A stretch of DNA of 64,000 nt from Girardinichthys multiradiatus. Taxonomy: Eukaryota > Chordata > Actinopteri > Cyprinodontiformes > Goodeidae. The stretch is taken from the NCBI RefSeq assembly GCF_021462225.1, contig NC_061804.1:40983975-41047974 (forward strand), written 5' to 3'. Position numbers and translations under genes: made by a program. Of the stretch, positions 32,066 to 42,599 are shown in pieces. A model generated the notes under the pieces. It ran no database searches. It saw nothing but the letters and a program-made list of their open reading frames with translations, and was not told the DNA's origin. Positions within the stretch are counted from its first letter, which is position 1, and each line of letters begins with the position of its first letter.

Positions 32066-33489
32066 CTCTTCACAATAAAGTATAGGATAACATGGCATGT
32101 AGGTGCCTTCACAAATCCATTAGTTCCAGCACTGGGTCACCGTGACACCTGTATTAACCACATGCCTGGCAGTTGCTTAAAGCAACCACTTTATTCTTAC
32201 TGTCATGTGAGCCTTAAATTCAACTATAATCAAACTGTATCAAGTTGTAAAAACGCTGTATATTGTTTGGGGCATATCTTCTTATTTAGGTATGGGAGCA
32301 TATTGTGGAGGGTTCAGGAAACGTCCAAAGAATGACCATGGACATTCACAGGTGTAAATCTTTCACTATTCTGACTAAGACTGTTGAAAATGCATCCATC
32401 TTCTGTTAATATTAAAAATGGTGGTAATAATATTTTATTCCTCAGACTGTGCTCCTGAGGTTGTCCAAATGGAATGACTTCCAAACTGTTACAATTAACT
32501 TAAATGCATGTAATGTATATGTGAAGCAGTGGTCTTATTATTATACTCAAGATTCAAAGCTATGTCCTGACAGTGACATTCTTATCTATTCTGTGGTATA
32601 TAATGTTTGAATTCTCCTCCACTGAAAAGGTGAAGAAAAAGATTTAGAAGAAGAATAATTCCTATTTGAGCCCTGAGTGCTAAGTCACTGCATAGATATG
32701 AAGGTGAGATCCAGATGGAGACACGCACAAATAAATTCACCAGCCGACATGCAGAATCAAGAAGTTGTGGCCAGTCAGGTTAAGCCTGGATCAACTTGGT
32801 TAAAATTTGTAACATTCTTTTCTCTTTCAGCAGAATAACTTTTGGAAATCCAAAGAGAAGATCAACCATACAAACATCCAACAGCCCCTTGAGCCTGAGA
32901 GTAACCTCCCTGGGCAGACAGCACCAATGAGCCAAGGCTGACAACTTTTCAAGCCAGAAGAGAGAGAGGGATTGAGCTAATGGAACCCAGAGCTGAACCC
33001 AAGCTGGTTGAGAGAAAAGAAACAATGTCTGATCCAACTAGATGTGCTCTCTGTTCTGTCCAAGGCTGGCATCAGGGCCAACCAGATACCAAAGGCCTTC
33101 TTCTCCTGAGTTCTTCCAAGCTTACCATCAAACTGCAGTCAGGTCTTTAGAAATTCAGATCAGTAGCGGAATCCTTAATTACTTTTCAGAGAGAAAATAA
33201 TTTGATTGAGTAAAATCTTTAATCAGCAAATCTGAACATGAATTCACAATTCTCATCAGACTTCCCTTTGTTTTTTTTAAATAATTTAAGTGTAGTGGTG
33301 TGATTACTAGTAGGTTAACTATTGATTTTTTCATTGAGTCATTGATCCAACATAATCATTCCATTTCCAACTAAAGCGTGAGAGTGATTTTCCTTTGTTC
33401 CTTTGTGTGAATTGTGTAGTTAAGGCTCACTGACAAAGATAATTTACACTTCGGACAGAAATTTTTATCAGATTTGGGACTTATAAAAA

Positions 33490-33650
33490 TCCATCCATTT
33501 TCAATATCTGCTTATCATTGCAGAGTCACGAGGTCTGGTGCCTGTTTCCAGTAGTCATTGGGTGAGAGGCAGGGTACACCCTGGACAGTTCCCCAGGCCA
33601 GGATTCAAACCTAGGACCTTCTTGCTGCAAGGTTACCAACTACTCCAGTC
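33490..33650. repeat. Fish interspersed repeat relic
   Basis: Contains 'ggtgcctgtttccagtagtc', 'gtgagaggcagggtacaccc', 'ggacagttccccaggccagg' and 'gattcaaacctaggacc', in the order seen at 13140-13420 and in related copies. Diverged. Confidence 0.6.
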
Positions 33651-34009
33651 AATTATTGCAACAGTTTATTGATCCACTATTTGTGATGTTTCTCACTACA
33701 TAATGATGCTACTCCTGCAGTTTGTGTAAGCTTAAGTGAGACATTATCCATATCTATTAACTACAATTCTGAAGACATCATATTTTATTTAAAAATCATC
33801 ATAAACATTTTGCAAAAAGTCAAGAGCTGTAGAGATTAATTTCTAATTCACATTGACAAACAACTGAACAACAAACACGCAGTCTTATGATTTTAATATT
33901 TGTCATGTTTATGATGCACCGCACCTTTTCCTTTCTGATATTCTAAATGCCTTTATAGCTAAAACAGTATAAAATGTTCTGCACATGTCACTCAGCTGCA
34001 AGGAAAGCA

Positions 34010-34330
34010 AAGGCTTAATCACAACCAGTGATTTATGGCTTCACAAACATGTCAGATTTACTGCTTTGTTGCACAGAGCATGAAGACTACAGCCTCAGAC
34101 TCTCCCTGTCCATTCATTTTTGACAGATGACAAGACACCAGTAATTATCAGCCGCCGGGAATAAATCACATAGATTTTATCATGCTGCTTGCCATGCCCT
34201 TGATGGAATAACAATTTTCAAGCAAGTGGAACTTGTCCAACGCTGCTGAACCTGGGATTTGTAAATCTCCTGCTTAAGCCCCCATAATGACTGGTTGTTA
34301 GCCGTTTGTTATTAGAGGTCTGTGTGCCAA
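34010..34330. promoter_or_regulatory. Candidate non-coding regulatory block, PBX-HOX and MEIS-like sites
   Basis: Contains TGATTTATGG (34029-34038, PBX-HOX type), TTTTTGACAGATGAC (34117-34131, MEIS/TGIF-type TGACAG) and AATAAATCACATAG near 34160 (inverted TGATTTAT). It sits about 4.4-4.7 kb upstream of the bhlha9 start, in sequence without recognised repeats. Suggestive only. Confidence 0.25.
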
Positions 34331-35470
34331 AAGTTATAGATGTGTATTTCCAAAGGGGTACTTACAGGTAATAAGTGAGTAAGTCCGGGTTCGCTAACCT
34401 AGCCTTTGCAGTGGTATGTTAATGCATGTTATTGCTGTCTGCTATGGAATTTTCTCACCTCAATAAAATTTTGTCCGATAAATATAAATAGCTGGAAAAA
34501 AGTAGCATTTATTGGTTAATGTTAGTTGGTGGTCATTTCATGGTTGTGATCTTACCTAAAACACACTGCCATTTGGTACCAAAGGTCCTCATTTCAAGAG
34601 AGGTTCTCATGCAAAAACATACCAGAATTTGTCTTCTTGATCACCTAGTTTTGCCCTTTTGCCCCTGAGTTCTAGTGCCAATTTCTTACAAGTTACTTCC
34701 TGCATGCTGGTCCCATCTATGTCTTACATCCCATGTTTTCTGTCTTTGGGAAGGGAATAACATGGCAAAAACAGGTCTATCAGTACATAAAGGTATTCAA
34801 CTGAAAAAGAAAAACATCAAATAGAGATTTCAGGGAACGTTGTATCATATCCAACAGGCAAAAGGTTTGCATTCTAAGGTCAGAGTGGGTGGATGGTGAA
34901 GCCAACTACTACAAAGAGTTTCAAAGTCAGTACTAGCCAAAAAAAAAGCATTAATTTGCCTTTATTTTGAAATGTCAGTTTTGTATGTTTCTTAATGAGG
35001 TCTGATGCTTTGTGCTTTACGCTCTGAAAGGTAGTCAGATATCCCAGGCCATGTAAAGTACTTACAGTGAAGAACTACTGTCTCCTTGCCAGGTGTTACC
35101 CATGCTGCACAAAAAAACACAAAACATATTTCATAGACTGAAACAATAACTTTCTTTTCCATGTTTACATCATGTTCTTACCAACATTTCAATTAGGGAT
35201 GCGAAATATATCGGCAATGACATTGATATCAGCCGATATTAGTCACTTTTTAACATATTGGTATTGGTCCGACAAGCAAAACTGGGCCTATATTATTAAC
35301 CGATATTTATTACCATCTTGTTGATGTTTGCGTATGTGTTTCTGGAGGGGGAGAGGAGGGAAGGGGGTTGGCCATATGGTATTTGTTTGTTAATGTGAGG
35401 GTGTTCAACTGAAGCAGAAAAGCAATGTCAGCAGTGTGGTCATTTTTGCACGGTTTTGAAAAGATATATA

Positions 35471-36778
35471 CAGGTCCTTCTCAAAATATTAGCATATTGT
35501 GATAAAGTTCATTCTTTTTCATAATGTCATGATGAAAATTTAACACCCTCAAGCAAGAGGGTAAGACACAGAAAGAAATTTCTGAACGAATAGGCTGTTC
35601 CCAGAGTGCTGTATCAAGGCACCTCAGTGGGAAGTCTGTGGGAAGGAAAAAGTGTGGCAGAAAACGCTGCACAACGAGAAGAGGTGACCGGACCCTGAGG
35701 AAGATTGTGGAGAAGGGCCAATTCCAGACCTTGGGGGATCTGCGGAAGCAGTGGACTGAGTCTGGAGTAGAAACATCCAGAGCCACCGTGCACAGCCGTG
35801 TGCAGGAAATGGGCTACAGGTGCCGCATTCCCCAGGTCAAGCCACTTTTGAACCAGAAACAGCGGCAGAAGCGCCTGACCTGGGCTACAGAGAAGCAGCA
35901 CTGGACTGTTGCTCAGTGGTCCAAAGTACTTTTTTCGGATGAAAGCAAATTCTGCATGTCATTCAGAAATCAAGGTGCCAGAGTCTGGAGGAAGACTGGG
36001 GAGAAGGAAATGCCAAAATGCCAGAAGTCCAGTGTCAAGTACCCACAGTCAGTGATGGTCTGGGGTGCCGTGTCAGCTGCTGGTGTTGGTCCACTGTGTT
36101 TTATCAAGGGCAGGGTCAATGCAGCTAGCTATCAGGAGATTTTGGAGCACTTCATGCTTCCATCTGCTGAAAAGCTTTATGGAGATGAAGATTTCATTTT
36201 TCAGCACGACCTGGCACCTGCTCACAGTGCCAAAACCACTGGTAAATGGTTTACTGACCATGGTATCACTGTGCTCAATTGGCCTGCCAACTCTCCTGAC
36301 CTGAACCCCATAGAGAATCTGTGGGATATTGTGAAGAGAACGTTGAGAGACTCAAGACCCAACACTCTGGATGAGCTAAAGGCCGCTATCAAAGCATCCT
36401 GGGCCTCCGTAAGACCTCAGCAGTGCCACAGGCTGATTGCCTCCATGCCACGCCGCATTGAAGCAGTCATTTCTGCAAAAGGATTCCCGACCAAGTATTG
36501 AGTGCATAACTGTACATGATTATTTGAAGGCTGACGTTTTTTGTATTAAAAACACTTTTCTTTTATTGGTCGGATGAAATATGCTAATTTTGTGAGATAG
36601 GAATTTTGGGTTTTCATGAGTTGTATGCCACAATCATCCGTATTAAGACAATAAAAGACCTGAAATATTTCAGTTAGTGTGCAATGAATCTAAAATATAT
36701 GAATGTTAAATTTTCATCATGACATTATGGAAAATAATGAACTTTATCACAATATGCTAATATTTTGAGAAGGACCTG
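35471..36778 (+). mobile_element. Tc1-like DNA transposon, family A copy 3 (5'-deleted)
   Basis: TA-flanked (35469-35470 and 36779-36780) with intact outer termini. An internal deletion fuses position about 73 of the left inverted repeat ('gaaaatttaac') directly to transposase sequence at 'accctcaagcaagagg'. The rest of the left repeat, the leader, the ATG and about 16 codons are lost. The right repeat is complete. A short AC/ACA overlap at the junction is compatible with microhomology repair. Confidence 0.93.
35543..36501 (+). pseudogene. Tc1-like transposase without start codon, family A copy 3
   Basis: The frame is open from TLKQEGKT (35544) to the stop at 36499-36501. It lacks the normal ATG and first residues, and an in-frame TGA lies a few codons upstream. 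The next in-frame Met is inside the catalytic domain. The helix-turn-helix and the DD34E residues (FSDES, FQHDLAPAH, NPIENLWD) are otherwise preserved with few changes (e.g. FRNQG for FGNQG), so the copy was disabled by one deletion and not by drift. Confidence 0.9.
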
Positions 36779-36898
36779 TATATGACTGTATATGACATAA
36801 AATAGCGGTAAATATTGGTTATCAGCCATAAAAGCGATATTATTATTGGATATCAATATCAGCCTGAATTTGTATATCAGTGCATCCCTCATTTCAAT

Positions 36899-37501
36899 GA
36901 ATCTATGGGCCGGTATGAGATTCTCACAGAATGATAACCTGGAGTAAAACTACCAAGTACCTACTACTACAGTATCACAGTACTTACATAAACATTTTAA
37001 ACAAAATTAATAACATGATGTCATTACATTAACTCAAACCAAAAGAGAAACATTTTGCACTGCTGCTAAAACAACCCTATTAACATATCCCAGATATAAA
37101 GGCATCTGTAAAATATGTTATTTCAATTTGATTCCGATGACAAAATTATATGAATGAAAAAATTAATGATTCAATGGTATTAATACCAACTTGAACCCAA
37201 GCTTCCCAGGAAGCAGAACACTGAACCTCAGTCCAGTCAGGATTTGAACCCCAGACCCTCTTGCTGGCCTGGATCCACAGCACCACTGTTCCTCCATCAA
37301 ATTGCTATGATAAATACTGAGGATGAACAGCAATGTCACACTTAAAACACACTTCGCAGCTGGTTTGCAGAGTTTTTCTCAGGACATAACAAACAAACTG
37401 TGACGTCATTATGAGAGCTGACAGTTATGATTCACTTTGTCTGACGTTTCCGGCAGTTAGATGCAATTGGCTGCTGAACTCTGTTTTCAGCGTGAATGCC
37501 A
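36899..37501. other. Non-coding stretch with an interspersed-repeat relic
   Basis: The block at 37190-37310 ('ccaggaagcagaacac', 'tcaggatttgaaccccagac') resembles part of the repeat family also seen at 33490-33650. No gene. Confidence 0.45.
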
Positions 37502-37542
37502 GCTGTCTCTTATCTTGACTTAAAGTCAAGATAAGAGACAGC
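37502..37542. repeat. Perfect 20-bp inverted repeat at the LINE 5' junction
   Basis: GCTGTCTCTTATCTTGACTT (37502-37521), a single central A, then its exact reverse complement (37523-37542). The right arm is the first stretch of the LINE coding sequence (KIRDS frame), so the left arm is an inverted copy of the LINE's own 5' end. Confidence 0.92.
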
Positions 37543-38227
37543 AAGGAGGTGTACAGGAAGAAGCTGGAGAGCAAGCTCCAGCAAAACAATATCAGAGATG
37601 TGTGGACAGGGATGAAGAAGATCACAGGCTTCAAGCAGAAGGATGATCAGACCGATGGAGGTCTGGACAGAGCCAATGAACTGAACACATTCTTCAATAG
37701 GTTCAGTTCAGAAACAAGCTTCGCCATCCTCCTCTCCTGCTCACAGCCAAACAGACATTCCACCCTCCTTTGACCCACAGGACCCACAGCTGTCCAGTAA
37801 CACCTCACATTTTTTATCTTCCACCTCAGCCATAGACCCTTCTGCTTCTACATGTTTGCCTTCAACCATATCAGAAGATGCTGATGCTTCCTTTGCTTCC
37901 CCCTTCCACCTGTGTGTCTCAAGAAGTCAGGTGAAGATGCAACTGGAGAGACTGAATAGGAACAAGGCTGCAGGTCCAGATCATGTCAGCCCCAGAGTCC
38001 TGAAGGCCTGTGCAGAGCAGCTCTGTGGGATTCTGCAGCACCTCTTCAACCTTAGCCTGGCCCAGAAGAAGGTTCCGGTGTTGTGGAAGACCTCCTATCT
38101 TGTTCCGGTACCAAAGAAAACTCACCCATCAGTTCTCAATGACTATAGACCTGTTGCCCTGACATCTCACATCATGAAGGTCCTAGAGAGACTCCTGTTG
38201 GCCCACCTGAGTAAGCAAACTTTGTGA
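37523..38227 (+). pseudogene. LINE reverse transcriptase, N-terminal part
   Basis: Two frames. The first (to 37773) reads 'SKEVYRKKLESKLQQNNIRD', then TGMKKITGFK. The second (37856-38227) reads 'RLNRNKAAGPDHVSPRVLKA', 'VLWKTSYLVPVPKKTHPSVL', then NDYRPVALTSHIMKVLERLL, the fingers motifs of CR1-group RTs. The frame ends where the Tc1 element begins, and the catalytic Asp-containing palm motif A is absent. Confidence 0.85.
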
Positions 38228-39573
38228 AGAATCAACAACAAGTGGGACACAATCGTGACGTTGAATGAAATTTAATGGATGTGTCAAACCTTTTTAACAA
38301 ATAAACTGAAAAGTGGGGCGTTCAATATTATTTGGCCCCTTTACTTTCAGTGCAGCAAACTCACTCCAGAAGTTCAGTGAGGATCTCTGAATGATCCAAT
38401 GTTGTCCCAAATGACTGATGATGATAAATAGAATCCACCTGGTTGTATTCAAGTCTCCGTATAAATGCACCTGCGCTGTGATAGTCTCATTGTTCTGTTC
38501 AAAGCGCAGAGAGCATCATGAAGACCAAGGAACACACCAGGCAGGTCCAAGATACTGTTGTGGAGAAGTTTAAAGCTGGATTTGGAAACAAAACGATTTC
38601 CCAAGCTTTAAACATCCCAAGGAGCACTGTGCAAGCAATCATATTGAAATGGAAGGAGTATCAGACCACTACAAATCTACCAAGACCAGGCCGTCCCTCT
38701 AAACTTTCATCTCGAACAAGGAGAAGACTGATCAGGGATGCAGCCAAGAGGCCCATGATCATTCTGGATGAACTGCAGAGATCTACAGCTGAGGTGGGAT
38801 AGACTGTCCATAGGACAACAATCAGTCATACACTGCACAAATCTGGCCTTTATGGAAGAGTGGCAAGAAGAAAGCCATTTCTCAAAGATATCCAGAAAAA
38901 GTCTCATTTAAAGTTTGCCACAAGCCACCTGGGAGACACACCAAACACGTGGAAGAAGGTGCTCTGATCAGATGAAACCAAAATCAAACTGTTTGGCCAC
39001 AATGAAAAACGATATGTTTCTCGTAAAAGCAACAGAGCTCATCACCCTGAACACACCATCCCCACTGTCAAACATGGTGGTGGCAGCATCATGGTTTGGG
39101 CCTGCTATTCATCAGGAGGGACAGGGAAGATGGTGAAAATTGATGGAAGAAAACCTGTTGGAGTCTGCAAGAGACCTGAGACTGGGATGGAGATTTATCT
39201 TCCAACAAGACAATGATCCAAAACATAAAGCCTAATCTACAATGGAATGGTTCACAAATAAACGTATCCAGGTGTTGGAATGGCCAAGTCAAAGTCCAGA
39301 CCTGAATCCAATCAAGAATCTGTGGAAAGAGCTGAAGACTGCTGTTCACGAATGCTCTCCATCGCCGAATAATATTGCATGCCCCACTTTTCAGTTTTTT
39401 ATTTGTTAAAGAAGTTTGACACATCCAATAAATTTCATTCCACTTCACAATTGTGTCCCACTTGTTGTTGATTCTTCACAAAAAATTAGAATTTTATATC
39501 TTTATGTTTGAAGCCTGAAATGTGGCAAGAGGTTGAAAAGTTCCAGGGGGCCGAATACGTTCGCAAGGCACTG
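38218..39573 (+). mobile_element. Tc1-like DNA transposon, family C (left end lost)
   Basis: The right end is complete ('ttcgcaaggcactg', then TA at 39574-39575), with an inverted repeat running inward through 'ggcttcaaacataaag' in complement. The left end starts internally, at about 'tttgtgaagaatcaacaaca', so roughly the first 80 bases of the left repeat are gone. The missing LINE palm suggests that one deletion removed both. Confidence 0.85.
38518..39365 (+). pseudogene. Inactivated Tc1-like transposase, family C
   Basis: Starts MKTKEHTRQVQDTVVEKF with a helix-turn-helix (NKTISQALNIPRSTVQAII) and PRPGRPSKL, the GRPR linker. A TAG replaces Trp after AEVG (38800), and a TGA replaces Trp before SDETK (38966). 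An internal deletion near 39145 removes the stretch between KIDGR and the ENLLES region, and a further frameshift follows. The [19 protein letters not shown] ('caacaagacaatgatcca') and 'aatcaagaatctgtgg' (N-IKNLW, final Glu mutated to Lys) are still recognisable. Non-functional. Confidence 0.88.
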
Positions 39574-40075
39574 TACTCTCACCATTCCTTTTCACTCTGT
39601 ACATCTCAGACTTCCAGTACAAGACAGACTCCTGTCATCTGCAGAAATACTCGGATGATTCTGCAGTCGTGGGGTGGATCAGAGATGGACAAGAAGCTGA
39701 GTACAGGGAGGTGGTGGACCGCTTTGTGGCATTTTGAACGTGACTAAAACAAAGGAGATGATTGTAGATTTTAAGAGAAACAAGAATAAGTCATAAACTA
39801 TTTCTATCATGGGAGAAGAAGTGGAGGTGGTGGAGGAGTATAAATACCTCGGTGTTCACCTGGACAACATACTAGAGTGGAGATGCAACTGTGAAGCCAT
39901 CTACAAGAAGGGACAGAGCAGACTGTACTTCTTGAGGAAGCTTAGGTCCTTTGGTGTTTGCAGCAAGATGCTGCATATCTTCTATAAGTCTGTTGTGGAA
40001 AGTGTGATCTCTTCTACCATCATCTGCTGGGGAAGCAGCATCAGAGCCAGGGACTTAAAACGCTCAACAAGCTGA
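39574..40075 (+). pseudogene. LINE reverse transcriptase, C-terminal part
   Basis: Pieces in several frames: 'LFTLYISDFQYKTDS', a KYSDDSAVVG segment that includes the RT motif C equivalent (SDD in place of ADD), then at 39809-40075 'EVVEEYKYLGVHLDNILEWR' and 'KGQSRLYFLRKLRSFGVC', the thumb region of CR1-group LINEs. The untranslated tail follows to about 40385. Confidence 0.82.
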
Positions 40076-40385
40076 TAAAGAAGGCTGGCTCTGTTCTGGG
40101 GACTCCTCTGGAACCTCTGGAGATCATTGTGGTAAGACGGATTCTTCATAAAATGAAGAACATTATGGAGAATCCTGAGCATCTTCTTCATGAGACTGTC
40201 CTACAACAACAGTGTCTTCAGTCAGAGGCTTCTTCAGATCTGCTGTAAGACGGAGCGCTACAGGAGATCCTTCCTGCCCACAGCCATCAGCATCTACAAC
40301 GGCTCTTTGAGGAAACCTTCATAATATGAGCTACAACAACATTTAATTTCCCTTTGGGATTAATAAAGTATTTTTGAATTGAATT

Positions 40386-42340
40386 GGATTATTTTCAGAG
40401 AGGAGAGGCTTTTTGCTGGAAACCTTTCCTTACATGTCATATTTGATCAGTGTTTTTCTAAGTGTCTTGTCATGATGTTTAACATTTAGCATGTGAATGG
40501 AGGCCTGCAGAGTCTAAGATGTAGCTCTTGGCTTTTGTTGCATTTACTCAGAGCATTTCACGCTCTGACCTACTGTATGCGTGGATTTATTCATCTCCCC
40601 GGAAGATTGGCAACTAGTATATTTGTTTTTTCACATGTAAAGATTAGAATGATGTTTTCCTTTTTTCTGGAAATGGCCTTATAACCCTTCCAAGATTGAT
40701 GGGCAGCAACATTTGCTTCTGTAAGGTCATTGCTGATTTCTTTCCTTCTCAGAGTTGTAACAGACATTTGTCTGCTCCAGGTCACCAGACTACCAAAACT
40801 CTTGATTTTTTAGAAGTCACACTGGCTGGTGATTACTTAATCAATTTGACTTCATTTACTTTTACCCTTAAATTTAGCAACAAGACCAGACTTAGTTGTC
40901 TGACACAGCTTTTTTCTTGTTGGCTCCATTTTTCTTAAAGAAATGTATAGAATGGTGTGGAATCTGTTTTATGTGTCTATAAACTGTAAATCATTTAACA
41001 CAACAGAAGCTGGTGTGAGAAAAAGATCAGATCATTTAAATGGGATTTGCTGGGTTACTATCAGGCAATATTTCCAAACTTAATATCTGAATACTATGCC
41101 ATATCTTTTTTTTTATTTCACTTTATATGTATTCCGGTTATAGAAACGTCCATGAGTTCAAGTTCAAAGAGTGGACAACTGATTAATGTGATATTTTTAC
41201 ACGGTCAGGTCATGAAGGCAGGCCAGTTGCCAGGCAGACAAAAACAACACACTTTTGTTTAGGCCACTAAAATTCTGCAGTCTCTAATTTGGCCATAAGC
41301 AGAACATTACTATAACCTATCCTCTCAGTGATTTATATTGTGCAGCAAAACCATGCAAGTCTGTCAGCACTGATGTCATGGCATGTTTAACAGTTTCCTC
41401 CCCAAAGGAATTTTGGTACATTTTCTTTCCTGCCCTAAATACTTGATTCATGACATGAATCATTCATTTTTACTGGCTGTGAAAAGAGATCACAGCAGAA
41501 AAGTCAGACATTGCTGTAAATAAGAACATTCATTGAAAGGGGAAAGTGCAGAGACCAAACTGCTCATTTTATTTATGTTTTAGTTGGTTCGGCAAATGGT
41601 GCATCATGACATAGGAGTAGTTTTCTGCAGCCTTTTGCATTCGACAAAAATGTGCAAAGGCAGTACTGTGTTTTCATGGAGCATTCCTTCTGAAGAAGAC
41701 AGTCATTACACCAGGTTATCATTAAAGGGTCCTTTTGTGCTGGAACATGTGGTCAAGGTTAACTGTCTGTGGGCCAGTTCCCACACAACCGCATGCAGTT
41801 AAAATAATGCCTTGTGACCACTTAAGATGTTACAAAGCATCACAGTAACCCTATGGTTAAATGAGTCTAAAACGTTTACAACAGTCTATTTAAAGCATCT
41901 GTCTTAATGCAAACAAATAGGCAATGTTTGACATATGTTAAAAGTGTTCAAAAAGTGAGGGGTCAAAATGTAGTTCAGGTTTGCAAAAGAAATCTTATAC
42001 AAACTGAGACAAATATCCACAACAATGGCCAGTGAGACTAAGGAAAGTTGCAATCTTTCTGTCAGAGATAATTGGAGATTTGAACTTCAGGTCAGTGGGT
42101 CATAACTTTTGTTTTCCCACTGGCCAATACAATTTCAGTAAAGAAAATACCCTACAGTTGACAGATTTTATTAGTAATAGTTTTCCTCCTACTGATTCTT
42201 GACATTTACCTCATCAAGTTCACCCTAGATGGACTTTGCTTCTTATCTTATACTTACACTTGAGTGATAATTTGTCTTATTGCTGATTATCTTAGTCCTG
42301 ATATCTCAATAAAAATATTTTAAACCTTCGGTGTAAAACT
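40386..42340. other. Non-coding stretch, nothing recognised
   Basis: No gene, repeat terminus or transposase motif was recognised over about 1.95 kb. Confidence 0.5.
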
Positions 42341-42545
42341 AACAATGCAGATCACCATGAACACACCATCACCACGATGCAACATGCTGACAGCTTCATA
42401 ATCTGGGGATGCTTTGTTTTCTGCAGAATCAGACAAGTTGGCCAAAGTTGTTGGGAGGATGGATGGAGCTAACTACAAGACAATCATGGGGAAAAAAATG
42501 GTACAGCAAAAGATTTGCGCCTGTACCTGCAGAGAAAGGCCTGAT
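42340..42545 (+). mobile_element. Tc1-like relic
   Basis: 'gatcaccatgaacacaccat' (HHEHTI), 'aatctggggatgctttg' (IWGCF) and 'ggatggatggagctaactac' (RMDGANYK) follow the order of the Tc1 catalytic domain. Heavily degraded. Confidence 0.7.
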
Positions 42546-42599
42546 TTACTGTTCAGATTTCAATTTGTAATAATTCTATTAATTTAGCTCTATTGGAAG

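Larger units (their letters stand above)
29899..35185. other. Upstream flank of bhlha9, nearly free of transposons
   Basis: About 5.3 kb in which only a LINE tail (31880-32065) and one interspersed-repeat relic (33490-33650) are recognised. Candidate regulatory blocks at 30580-30715 and 34010-34330 are listed separately. No coding gene: the ORFs are short and lack motifs. Confidence 0.5.
35194..36890. mobile_element. hAT-like non-autonomous element hosting a Tc1-A copy
   Basis: Left terminus TAGGGATGCGAAATATATCG and right terminus complementary to GAGGGATGCACTGATATAC. The flanking 8-mer ATTTCAAT is exact on both sides (35186-35193 and 36891-36898), the hAT-type target duplication. Without the inserted Tc1 element (35471-36778) it is about 390 bp. 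At 35425 it retains MSAVWSF, the beginning of a BED-finger transposase, so it derives from an autonomous ZBED-type hAT element. Confidence 0.85.
37523..40385 (+). mobile_element. CR1/Rex1-like LINE, split by a Tc1 element
   Basis: A 5'-truncated non-LTR retrotransposon. Part 1 (37523-38217) encodes the region before and in the RT fingers. Part 2 (39574-40385) encodes the late palm, thumb and tail, ending 'gggattaataaagtattttt' plus 'gaattgaattgg'. Between them lies a family C Tc1 element, and about 100 or more residues of RT palm are missing. The second copy's 3' part at 51995-53480 is closely related. Confidence 0.85.
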
